A stretch of 64,000 bases of DNA, taken from the IMG/VR virus record IMGVR_UViG_3300043313_001099, positions 1 through 64,000 of that record, one strand, 5' to 3'. This DNA comes from a virus. How positions within the stretch are numbered: the stretch's first letter is position 1; each line of letters opens with the position of its first letter. Under the pieces are notes generated by a model. It did no database searches. It was given only the letters and a program-made list of their open reading frames with translations, and had not been told where the DNA came from. Positions 8,091 through 15,149 of this stretch are shown here, piece after piece. Both the position numbers and the translations under genes were made by a program.

Positions 8091-8357
8091 ATGCCCGAGC
8101 TCAACGCCATGGAGATCCTCACCCGGAAGTTCCGCGACAACGACGGGATCACCCTCGCGCTCAGCGGCGTAGAGCAGCACTACCTCGTGATGGAGCTCGG
8201 CGGCGCACTGGAGAGCCTGTTCGGCGACGACGACACGTACACCCGAAAGCTCACCGGCCCCGCCCGCGACGAGGCCCAGTTTCTCGCCGGCCTCCTGACC
8301 CGACTCCTGGATGCTGCCGACGCGGCCTCCGACGAGCCGGACGAGATGCGCGTCTGA
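8091..8357 (+). CDS. small acidic hypothetical protein under promoter a
   Basis: An 88-residue acidic, mostly helical protein that follows promoter a and an AAGGGAG ribosome site. No motif is recognised. It is expressed as a single-gene unit, with a terminator-like hairpin after it. Confidence 0.75.
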   Translation: MPELNAMEILTRKFRDNDGITLALSGVEQHYLVMELGGALESLFGDDDTYTRKLTGPARDEAQFLAGLLTRLLDAADAASDEPDEMRV

Positions 8358-8374
8358 TCCCCCGCCCGGTCGCC

Positions 8375-8405
8375 GCGCCCCTACTCCCGCCGAGGGGCGG
8401 GGCGC
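8375..8405 (+). terminator. GC-rich hairpin after the 88-residue gene
   Basis: CGCCCCT (8376-8382) pairs with AGGGGCG (8393-8399), and an alternative pairing uses GGGGCGC (8399-8405). There is no U-tract, as is usual in Streptomyces. Confidence 0.45.
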
Positions 8406-8430
8406 AGTGCAGATTCGCCAGTCTCCCCTA

Positions 8431-8467
8431 TTGACACGAGGTTAGCCGGGAGGTAACTTAATGGGTA
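8431..8467 (+). promoter_or_regulatory. promoter b; predicts a leaderless transcript
   Basis: TTGACA 8431-8436, 17-bp spacer (CGAGGTTA...), -10 TAACTT 8454-8459, then 7 nt. Where its relatives have GTAAG at the start point, this copy has ATG (8467), so the mRNA should begin at the start codon. Confidence 0.75.
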
Positions 8468-8814
8468 TGACATCCCCCGCCGCCACCGCCCACGCCACCC
8501 TCCTCCAGATGGTCGAGGCCACCGACACCGCCACGGCGCTCGCCCTGGCCGAGACACTGCGCGGCGCGACGCTCATCGCCGCCGAGGCGCTCATCGGCAG
8601 TGCGGTCGGCGGCCGAGTGTCCAGCCGCCGCCGGCACATCGCCAACTGGACCATCCTGAACGCCCTCAACTCCGCCGCCCTCCGGTTCTCCACCGCCGGA
8701 TGGGGCAGGTACATGGACGCGGCGGAGGCGGCGCACCGCACCGCCGACGCGGCCGAGTTCCTGGCCGGCCACCGGGCAACCCGCCGCGCCCTCCTGAACG
8801 GGGCGCAGGCATGA
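8467..8814 (+). CDS. helical hypothetical protein, predicted leaderless mRNA
   Basis: A 115-residue Ala-rich helical protein. The ATG at 8467 is preferred over 8461 because it coincides with the predicted transcription start of promoter b and no ribosome site precedes either. No motif is recognised. The stop overlaps the next gene (ATGA). Confidence 0.7.
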   Translation: MTSPAATAHATLLQMVEATDTATALALAETLRGATLIAAEALIGSAVGGRVSSRRRHIANWTILNALNSAALRFSTAGWGRYMDAAEAAHRTADAAEFLAGHRATRRALLNGAQA

Positions 8815-9047
8815 GCCGCGCCGAGACGGCCGAAAGCCTGGTCACCGCCGCCTTCGTAGTCGTCCGGCGCGCACGCAGCTCCGGATGCAGCAACCTGATC
8901 ACCAACCTGTGCATCCAGGAGATCGCGGAGACCCGCCGCATCCCCGGCGACGCCTACTCCCTGGCGACCTGCCGCCGCATCGCCCGGGAGCGCGCCCGCC
9001 TCATGGGAGAGGAGGAGCTCCTGGCCACCGAGATGTGGAAGCGCTGA
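8811..9047 (+). CDS. small helical hypothetical protein
   Basis: A 78-residue protein starting in an ATGA overlap with the previous gene. It contains two cysteines (SGCSNLITNLC) and a basic helix (CRRIARERARL). It is co-transcribed from promoter b. Function unknown. Confidence 0.65.
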   Translation: MSRAETAESLVTAAFVVVRRARSSGCSNLITNLCIQEIAETRRIPGDAYSLATCRRIARERARLMGEEELLATEMWKR

Positions 9048-9074
9048 CCGCACCAACCGACAAGGAGAACACGC

Positions 9075-9335
9075 ATGGCCCGCTGGAACTACACCCTCCA
9101 CCTCAAGGACTTCTTCCACGACGAGACCCTGACCTTCCCCGAATGGCGCGACCGCGTGGTGAACCGCGTGCGCAGCACCACCTGGTACAAGGCCACCAGC
9201 ACCGCCGGTGACCCGTGCCTGGCGGACATCGTGGGAGAGCTGGCCGACACCCAGGACCGGCGGGAATTCGATCAGGTGTTCGCCGCCGTCTACGACCAGG
9301 CCGACTACGACCGCTGCTGGATCGAGACCCGCTGA
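9075..9335 (+). CDS. small acidic hypothetical protein
   Basis: An 86-residue protein starting at ATG 9075 after AAGGAGAA. It is rich in aromatic and acidic residues (LHLKDFFHDETLTFPEW; YDQADYDRCW). Not assigned to a family. Probably in the promoter b operon. Confidence 0.7.
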   Translation: MARWNYTLHLKDFFHDETLTFPEWRDRVVNRVRSTTWYKATSTAGDPCLADIVGELADTQDRREFDQVFAAVYDQADYDRCWIETR

Positions 9336-9422
9336 CCGGACAGCCCGGCCGACCGGTCAGCCCTCCGATTCTGGCCGGTTCCCAGGCCCGCCCGGCCTAC
9401 CCCGACAGGAAGGATTCCGAGC

Positions 9423-9701
9423 ATGAGTAGTACCCCAACGTTCCCGGCAACCGGCAGATGCCGGTCCTGCCGCGCACCCCTCATCTGGGCCACCACCAGC
9501 AAGGGCAAGCTGATGCCCGTGGATGCCGAGCCGACCCCTGACGGCAACCTGATCCTCACCGCCTCCCCCGGTGGGGCCGCACCGACCGTAATCGTCCTCG
9601 CCTCCGCCGAGCTGCCCATCATCGAGGGCGAGCGGCGGAAGCCACACAAGGCCACCTGCCCGGACGCCGCCGCCTGGCAGACGCGCACCCGGACCGCCTG
9701 A
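9423..9701 (+). CDS. zinc-ribbon-like small phage protein
   Basis: A 92-residue protein with CRSCRAPLIW near the N-terminus, GKLMPVD in the middle and HKATCPD near the C-terminus. The C-x2-C...H-x3-C arrangement, together with the W...T..GK.MPVD context, resembles small zinc-binding proteins common in actinophages. AGGAAGG precedes the ATG. Function unknown; nucleic-acid or protein binding is likely. Confidence 0.7.
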   Translation: MSSTPTFPATGRCRSCRAPLIWATTSKGKLMPVDAEPTPDGNLILTASPGGAAPTVIVLASAELPIIEGERRKPHKATCPDAAAWQTRTRTA

Positions 9702-9723
9702 TCACCGAGAGGACCGAGTAGAC

Positions 9724-9909
9724 GTGACGCGACTGCTGGTGACGCTGACCAACGGCGTTGAGCTCGTGAGTCGCCTGCCCGTCCACCTGGACGAGGAGGA
9801 GCTACTGGATGACCTGCGGCAGAACCGGCCGCTGATCATCCGGGGCAGGGATGGTGAGCGGACAATCGTGCCGGTCACGGCAATCCTGCACATCCGGCCG
9901 GCCGAGTAA
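9724..9909 (+). CDS. small beta-rich hypothetical protein
   Basis: A 61-residue protein starting at GTG 9724 with GAGAGGA upstream. It contains beta-like segments at both ends and an acidic centre (LDEEELLDDL). No family is recognised. Confidence 0.6.
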   Translation: MTRLLVTLTNGVELVSRLPVHLDEEELLDDLRQNRPLIIRGRDGERTIVPVTAILHIRPAE

Positions 9910-9939
9910 TAGACCCCACGAAACCGTTTGGAGACACCG

Positions 9940-10203
9940 ATGGACGAGAGGTTTCATGCCGGATCCGCCCACTTCACTACTGCTGAGAAGTGGCTGGCGA
10001 GGGCTGAGGAGGAGTACGCCAAGAGTTCCTGGTACCCGAAGGACAAGGCGACAGTGGCAACGGAGATTGCCATGGTTCACGCGCTCCTGGCACAGGCAGC
10101 CGCTACCGCAGAGCTGAACGCGCTGAGCATTTCGGGTGAGCTGGTCACCGGCCGGGACTCGAACCAGACTGCGGCCTGGAGCAAGGTGATCGGCCGTGGC
10201 TGA
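9940..10203 (+). CDS. small helical hypothetical protein
   Basis: An 87-residue predominantly helical protein (EKWLARAEEEYAK; TEIAMVHALLAQAAATAELN) starting at ATG 9940 after TTGGAG. This shape is common among small helical proteins of actinophage accessory regions. It overlaps the next gene by 8 bp. Confidence 0.65.
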   Translation: MDERFHAGSAHFTTAEKWLARAEEEYAKSSWYPKDKATVATEIAMVHALLAQAAATAELNALSISGELVTGRDSNQTAAWSKVIGRG

Positions 10204-10456
10204 CCCGTTCATCCCTGTGGCGACGGAGCCCGTCACGCCGGACCGGCTCGGGGTTGGTGACAAGATCGAGGACCCGCGCGGAGACACCTACTTCGTACAC
10301 AGCGTGCACCGTGCCGGCGACGATTACGTGGTCGGCCTAGTCGAGTACCCGGGGCATCCGACCGTGTGGGACACCACCCTCCGCCCTCGGGACACCGTGA
10401 CCCGCATCCTGGTGGACGGGTCGCCCGCCCCCCGGATGCCCGGCTCCCACATCTGA
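10196..10456 (+). CDS. small beta-rich hypothetical protein
   Basis: An 86-residue protein with GTG start at 10196 overlapping the preceding gene. The GDKIEDPRGDTYFVHSV and YVVGLVEYP segments suggest a small SH3-like beta barrel. Function unknown. Confidence 0.6.
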   Translation: MADPFIPVATEPVTPDRLGVGDKIEDPRGDTYFVHSVHRAGDDYVVGLVEYPGHPTVWDTTLRPRDTVTRILVDGSPAPRMPGSHI

Positions 10457-10474
10457 CGCCAGAGGAGGCACCAA

Positions 10475-10708
10475 ATGCGAACCCTTGCCTTCGTAACGCT
10501 TACCCCGGACGGGAAGATCATGGACACGTCAACCGTGACCATCAACGGTCAGACCGCACCAGTCCCGCTCTGGACCCGGACCGGGGTACGGGCCGCCCCG
10601 CCCCGAATTGGGCAGGCCATCGCGGACCTCGGGTACCGCGCCCCTGACTACTACGGCACGATCACCGACATCCCCGGCGGCAGTACCATCGAAGTTGTCC
10701 CGGCCTGA
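10475..10708 (+). CDS. small hypothetical protein, last gene of the left + strand block
   Basis: A 77-residue protein starting at ATG 10475 after AGAGGAGG. No motif is recognised. It is followed 3 bp later by the strong bidirectional terminator. Confidence 0.65.
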   Translation: MRTLAFVTLTPDGKIMDTSTVTINGQTAPVPLWTRTGVRAAPPRIGQAIADLGYRAPDYYGTITDIPGGSTIEVVPA

Positions 10709-10711
10709 ACG

Positions 10712-10764
10712 CACGAAAGCGCCCCGCCTCCCGGCCAACAGGCCAGGGGCGGGGCGCTTTCGTG
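10712..10764. terminator. strong bidirectional terminator between converging gene blocks
   Basis: A perfect 17-bp stem: CACGAAAGCGCCCCGCC (10712-10728) with its complement at 10748-10764. It separates the left + strand genes from the - strand virion operon. Confidence 0.9.
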
Positions 10765-10775
10765 TGAGGCGGGCG

Positions 10776-11621
10776 TCAGCGGGCAGCTTCAGCCTTGTAC
10801 GCGGCCGTCTCCGGGGGGAACTCCTCCAGCGGGTAGTAGAGGGTGGCTGACGTGCCGGGAGCACACCACCACGCCACCGACCGGCAGCCGTTCCGCCGCA
10901 GGTACGCGACACAGGCCGTGATCCAGGCCGCGCGGGCGGGAGACCGGGACGTGTCCCGGGTACCGTCCGCCTTGAGAGGCAGGATCGCGCCCAGCTCGGA
11001 CACGATCAGAGGGACACCGGCCTCGGCCGCCGCAGAGAACGGCAGGGCGAAGAACGAGGCGGGATCCTCGTACCGGGCCTGCTCGTCGTAGCAGTCCCAG
11101 CCCATGTAGTCCCCGACGCCCGGCCACCACTGGTGCCAGTCGCCCTTGTGGCGCGACCAGTACAGGGTGTGAATCGGGACCAGCTTGAACAATGAGCGCC
11201 GAGGATGCCCGGCCGCCCACTGCCAGAGGAGCTGCCAGTTCGCCCGGTACGTGGCCGCATCGAGGTCGCCCTCGGGCTCGTGGTGGTAGGTGACCCAGAT
11301 CTGCCGCCAGGTCGACGGCGCGGCCGACAGCCAGGCCAGGAACGCGGTCTTGGTCGGCATGTCCTTGAAGGACGGGTGAGGAATCCAGGTCGCCGGCACA
11401 GAGGCCAGCACGCCGGTCCACGGGGGCAGCCCTGCACCCTCCTTGGAGAACAGGCGGGTCGGCCCGGTCAGCCCGGGAAACAGGCTCTTGTGGGAGGTCA
11501 GCGCTGCGGCGGTACCCGGGGTGTCGACCCCGACCAGCATCCGGGGCCGCACGATGGCGGTCCCGGACGCGGGTACGACGGTGCCGTTGGGCAGGGTGAC
11601 CGCTCCGGAGAACGTCACCAT
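10776..11621 (-). CDS. glycoside-hydrolase-like tail or lysis protein
   Basis: The 281-residue protein begins with a short Ig-like strand pair (VTFSGAVTLP) and continues into a TIM-barrel-like domain. Candidate acid/base TYHHEPEGD (about residue 115) and nucleophile IVSELGA (about 207) fit a GH26/GH-A-clan arrangement. It may cut a surface glycan of the host. It is the last gene of the virion operon, ahead of the terminator. A related PYHEPE motif occurs in the 587-residue tail protein at 15150-16913. The assignment rests on motif recognition only. Confidence 0.65.
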   Translation of the reverse strand: MVTFSGAVTLPNGTVVPASGTAIVRPRMLVGVDTPGTAAALTSHKSLFPGLTGPTRLFSKEGAGLPPWTGVLASVPATWIPHPSFKDMPTKTAFLAWLSAAPSTWRQIWVTYHHEPEGDLDAATYRANWQLLWQWAAGHPRRSLFKLVPIHTLYWSRHKGDWHQWWPGVGDYMGWDCYDEQARYEDPASFFALPFSAAAEAGVPLIVSELGAILPLKADGTRDTSRSPARAAWITACVAYLRRNGCRSVAWWCAPGTSATLYYPLEEFPPETAAYKAEAAR

Positions 11622-11628
11622 CCGGGCC

Positions 11629-11910
11629 TCAGCCGGCCGGAGTGGCGTGGAACATGGCCGGGTTGTCCGGGTCCTGGAGGACCACGTACCCCGGGGCGGA
11701 GAACGCCCCGTAGCGCCCGCCCGGGATGGTGACGTGGGCCGTGCCCGACGCCTCGAAGCTGCCGAGGCCGGGCACAGCGACGGAACCGGTGAAGGTCACA
11801 TCCTTGACCTGTGCGTCCATGTTGGCGTCGACCTCCACGGTGAAGGTGATCGGGTCACCCTCGGTGTAGGTGGCGTCGGGGGCGTCGAAGCGGAGGGTTG
11901 CGGTGGTCAC
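11629..11910 (-). CDS. Ig-like-domain virion protein
   Basis: A 93-residue all-beta protein resembling a single bacterial Ig-like domain (LRFDAPDATYTEGDPITFTV; VTFTGSV; ASGTAHV). Such domains decorate phage tails and aid surface attachment. Part of its sequence recurs at the N-terminus of the next protein downstream, suggesting a split or duplicated domain. Confidence 0.65.
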   Translation of the reverse strand: MTTATLRFDAPDATYTEGDPITFTVEVDANMDAQVKDVTFTGSVAVPGLGSFEASGTAHVTIPGGRYGAFSAPGYVVLQDPDNPAMFHATPAG

Positions 11911-11961
11911 GGAGCTCCTGTCCTGTGCGATGAGTGGATGTCGGGGATGGGCGGAGGGGTG

Positions 11962-12318
11962 TTACCGGCTGAGCCCGGCGGTGCGCCGGCCGGACAGCGA
12001 CGGGGCCTTGCCCACGGACAGCACGGTCAGCGCGGCGAGGATGAGCTCCGTCAGGTCGCCGGAGTCGATCCCGCCGACGATTGCCGTCGCGGCCACGTTC
12101 AGCACCGCCAGGAACAGGGCGATCACGGTCTTGACCCACGGCCACTGCGGCATGCTTGGGAACAGGTACACCGCAAAGGCGGTCACGGCGGCGATGGCCA
12201 CCTGGATGCCCTCCTGCTGGGTCAGGTGCCCGTCCGAGATGAGGGCCTGCGTGGCGGTCACGACCGCGAACAGGAACGCCCAGAGCGACTTGCCGTACCG
12301 CGAGTAGAACTCGGACAT
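11962..12318 (-). CDS. holin
   Basis: A 118-residue membrane protein with three helices (about 11-27, 37-53 and 61-81) and a basic C-terminus (SGRRTAGLSR). It lies in the lysis region beside endolysin candidates, as expected for a phage holin that permeabilises the membrane. No enzymatic motif is present. A GGAGG-like site precedes the ATG. Confidence 0.75.
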   Translation of the reverse strand: MSEFYSRYGKSLWAFLFAVVTATQALISDGHLTQQEGIQVAIAAVTAFAVYLFPSMPQWPWVKTVIALFLAVLNVAATAIVGGIDSGDLTELILAALTVLSVGKAPSLSGRRTAGLSR

Positions 12319-12327
12319 GAGAGCCTC

Positions 12328-13224
12328 CTACAGGCTGTCGATGAAGTTGCGGATCCCCTGCGCCAGGCGCGCCAGGAATGCGCGCACCCGGTCCAGGAGG
12401 CTGTAGCCCGCTGCCGGCGCAGGGCCGGGAGTCGGGCCGGGGAGAGGGAGCGTCCGGCCGGTCAGCTCCCGGTACGCGGACGCCAGGGCAGGCAGGTCGA
12501 TGCCGGCCTGGAATGCGGGGTGGGACAGGTGCTCCGGCCAGATCACGACCCACGCCTCATCAAGCTGGTGGGTCAGGAACTCGTCCGTCGTGCCGAGTAC
12601 GTCGCCCCACGTCACCACGGACACGTCGAGGCCGTGGCCACTGGCGGAGGTGTACGCGCCGGCCGCAACCGCGTGTCCGCCCCATTCGGCGGAGCGGGAG
12701 TAGTCCCACAGCCCTCGGTAGGTCTGGTCCTGCTGGGCCACTTGGAGGTCGACGCCGAGGAGGGCCACGCCGAAGATCGACACGGCGGCCCGGAGCTCGT
12801 CCAGGTTGGTGTGGTCGACCTGTGCGAAGCACACCGGCCGGTACCCGCCGATGCCGCCAGCCAGGAGGGCCTCAAGCATGGTTTGCATGTCCACGCCGTT
12901 GTCGTCCGCGCCCGTGGCCGGATCGAACCGGGGATTGCCCGACCGGCGGTAGAGGTCGAACACGTCCTCCTGCGACGGGGACCGCTCCGGCACATCCGCG
13001 TACACGGTGAGCGCCTTGAGGCTGTTCGCCACGCTCACCGGCCCGCAGTCTCCGAACTGATCATTTCGGTACAGCTCGAAATCAAAGACCCGTGAGAGGT
13101 GGTCGACGGTGATCGGGTGCGCGGGCACGCCGGCGGTGAGGAGTGGGCCGAGGCGGAGCGCCGGCCGCCGCGACGGTGCACGCCGGCCGAGCCGCCTGCC
13201 GTCCTCGACGTGTTCGTGGGGCAC
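12328..13224 (-). CDS. papain-like (C39-type) cysteine peptidase or amidase
   Basis: A 298-residue protein with a QFGDCGPVSVANSL motif (catalytic Cys60), EWGGHAV (His184) and VVTWGD (about 204-208), the order and spacing of a papain/C39 fold. A Pro-rich linker and an amphipathic helical tail follow. It starts at GTG 13224 after GGAGGTAA. In the lysis region it may be a second peptidoglycan-cleaving enzyme or a virion-associated protease. No transporter or signal peptide is seen. Confidence 0.7.
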   Translation of the reverse strand: MPHEHVEDGRRLGRRAPSRRPALRLGPLLTAGVPAHPITVDHLSRVFDFELYRNDQFGDCGPVSVANSLKALTVYADVPERSPSQEDVFDLYRRSGNPRFDPATGADDNGVDMQTMLEALLAGGIGGYRPVCFAQVDHTNLDELRAAVSIFGVALLGVDLQVAQQDQTYRGLWDYSRSAEWGGHAVAAGAYTSASGHGLDVSVVTWGDVLGTTDEFLTHQLDEAWVVIWPEHLSHPAFQAGIDLPALASAYRELTGRTLPLPGPTPGPAPAAGYSLLDRVRAFLARLAQGIRNFIDSL

Positions 13225-13303
13225 AGGGGTTACCTCCGTATGGGCGCAGGGCTGCCCACCCGCCAGCGGGACGCTGGGCGGGCCGGGCGGGCAGGATGAG
13301 GGG

Positions 13304-13597
13304 ATGACGGAGCGACCACTTCAGGTCTGGTGGAATGGCCGGTGGGGCAGGATGTCCAGCCGCCGGATCTACGTCATGGACAGGCCGGACGGGTATGAGG
13401 TGGAGGCAACCGGGGGCCGCGCCGGCCGGAGGGTGTGGGACGTGCCCAACCTGGCGGACGGCGTGCCCGACACGGAGCGGGTCGACGCCCTCCTACGGGA
13501 CCTGATGTCCCCGGAGGACGCCGACCCCAACGACGGCTGGTGCAACATCACCGACGCCTACCGGAACAGGCTCAGCTCACCACCGGAGGCGGAGTGA
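13304..13597 (+). CDS. isolated + strand gene (moron candidate)
   Basis: A 97-residue protein with a beta-rich start (VWWNGRWGRMSSRRIYVMDR) and acidic C-terminus, transcribed against the surrounding virion operon and overlapping the 3' end of the following gene by 26 bp. Its ribosome site is weak. Independent, opposite-strand genes in late operons are often lysogenic-conversion morons. Function unknown. Confidence 0.55.
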   Translation: MTERPLQVWWNGRWGRMSSRRIYVMDRPDGYEVEATGGRAGRRVWDVPNLADGVPDTERVDALLRDLMSPEDADPNDGWCNITDAYRNRLSSPPEAE

Positions 13598-14036
13598 CGG
13601 CGAGCGACTGAAGCTGCTCCACCTGCACTCTGGCCACGCGGAGCTCGCTCTCCCTGGCAGCCAGCAACTCCCTCGCCATCTGGAGCTCGGCGTGGGCCCG
13701 TGCGAGATCCGTGTGGGCCTGCGCCAGCTCGGCGCGCAGGCTCCGGGCCTGCGCCAGGAGTTCCTGCTCCCGCTGCTCCAGCGTCGCCACCCGGATCCGT
13801 AGCGCGGTGACCTCGTTTTCCAGCGCGATCAAGCGCTCAGCCATGTGTTTGCGCTCCTCGGACATCATGGCAACCACCTGCTGTGCAGCGTTGGTAACCA
13901 CGTCGGCGGCCTGCGCCTCAGTGAGTTCCACTGAGGCATTCGATTCCGCCTTGCGGCGACGTCCGAGGAGCGCGGAGAACCCAACCCCGGCAACGGTGAT
14001 GACTGCCACCGTGACCTCGGTTGGCACGGGGATCAT
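13572..14036 (-). CDS. membrane-anchored coiled-coil lysis-region protein
   Basis: A 154-residue protein with an N-terminal membrane helix (about residues 7-25), a short basic stretch (GRRRK), then a long coiled coil with heptad-like E/L/R/A repeats (about 60-145). It is coupled by an ATGA overlap to the endolysin gene. Position and shape fit a spanin-like or holin-regulating protein, but that is inferred from context. Confidence 0.65.
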   Translation of the reverse strand: MIPVPTEVTVAVITVAGVGFSALLGRRRKAESNASVELTEAQAADVVTNAAQQVVAMMSEERKHMAERLIALENEVTALRIRVATLEQREQELLAQARSLRAELAQAHTDLARAHAELQMARELLAARESELRVARVQVEQLQSLAVTPPPVVS

Positions 14037-15142
14037 CCGGCCAGCCGGCGGGCGAGGTCGTCCCCCTCCGCTTTGGTGATGGCGGCCAGCACCGCCGAGT
14101 CGGTGAGCGCCGCCTTGAGAGCAGCCACCAGGTCAGCCTGGCTGACCCCGGGTACCCCGGACGCGGCCGGCTGTACGGCCGGCAGCGCGCCGGCCCAGGT
14201 CCCCCAGCCGGACCGCACGTACCGGGGGTAGACGCCGCCGCCCAGCTTGGGCAGGTCGACCCACTCGAACTTGCCCGGCTGGTTGATCAGGTTCCGAACG
14301 GTGTCCCCGGTGAGGAGATCCGGGTAGGTCGGGCCGAAGCCGGACGCCTTGCCGTACGCGATGATCTGCGCGTCGGCCAGGCTGACCGGCCGGCTGACCA
14401 GCCCGTTGCACAGGTAGTAGTTGTTCTTGTCGTCAACGGCGAGGAACATGGCGGCCTCCTTGGAGTCGTCAGTGAGAGCGGCGAGGTGGCCGCTGGCGAG
14501 TAGCGCGTAGAGCTGCGTCCGGGTACCCCGGAATGCGGAGATGTCGCTCGTGCTCAGCCCGGCGATCGTGGCTGAGCTGGCGAACTGCCAGAACGCCGGC
14601 ATCTGTCCGGAGTAGGAGACCCACCCGGGGCCGTTGTCCCCCGGGTACAGGTCCCGCCAGTAGGCCAGGCGAGACGACGGGTAGTTCGCATTCCAGATTG
14701 CGTACGGCCAGCCGCGCAGGCTGTCCCCGTACTGGGTCTTGGAGGCGTAGACCACGACTTTCTTGCCGGTACGGGCGAGCTCGTCGGCGTACTCCCGGCC
14801 GTCCTGCGGAGACACCGAGTCGTACGGCCACCGCTCCAGGTCAACCTGCCACCACCAGCCCGGCATGTCCCGCCACCAGGGGGCGATGCGGTCGCACTGC
14901 GAGATGAGGACCCTGGCCTGCGCCGCGCCGTCCCCGGACCGGACCACGCCGTACGCGCCGATCAGGTCGAAGCCGACCTGCCGCCAGGAGGCGAACGCCA
15001 GCGCCGCCTCCTCGTCGTAGCCGCCCATGCCTTCCGTGACCTTGTGGCTGACGGCCGCCAGCCCTTCCGCCTTCATTCGTGCCGCCACGGTCGGCGTGAT
15101 GTAGTCGTCGTAGTGGCTGAAGTCCCCGAGGAACTCGGTCAT
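14033..15142 (-). CDS. GH25 lysozyme-type endolysin
   Basis: The 369-residue protein opens with FLGDFSHYDDY and has WWWQVDLERW at about 97-106, the D...DxE signature of GH25 muramidases (D7, D101, E103). They cleave the glycan backbone of peptidoglycan at lysis. The C-terminal half (about 230-369) is a separate helical or binding region. ATG 15142 is chosen because GAGGGAG precedes it and longer forms run into the upstream gene in the wrong frame. It lies just after the tail genes. Confidence 0.85.
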   Translation of the reverse strand: MTEFLGDFSHYDDYITPTVAARMKAEGLAAVSHKVTEGMGGYDEEAALAFASWRQVGFDLIGAYGVVRSGDGAAQARVLISQCDRIAPWWRDMPGWWWQVDLERWPYDSVSPQDGREYADELARTGKKVVVYASKTQYGDSLRGWPYAIWNANYPSSRLAYWRDLYPGDNGPGWVSYSGQMPAFWQFASSATIAGLSTSDISAFRGTRTQLYALLASGHLAALTDDSKEAAMFLAVDDKNNYYLCNGLVSRPVSLADAQIIAYGKASGFGPTYPDLLTGDTVRNLINQPGKFEWVDLPKLGGGVYPRYVRSGWGTWAGALPAVQPAASGVPGVSQADLVAALKAALTDSAVLAAITKAEGDDLARRLAG

Positions 15143-15149
15143 CGCTCCC

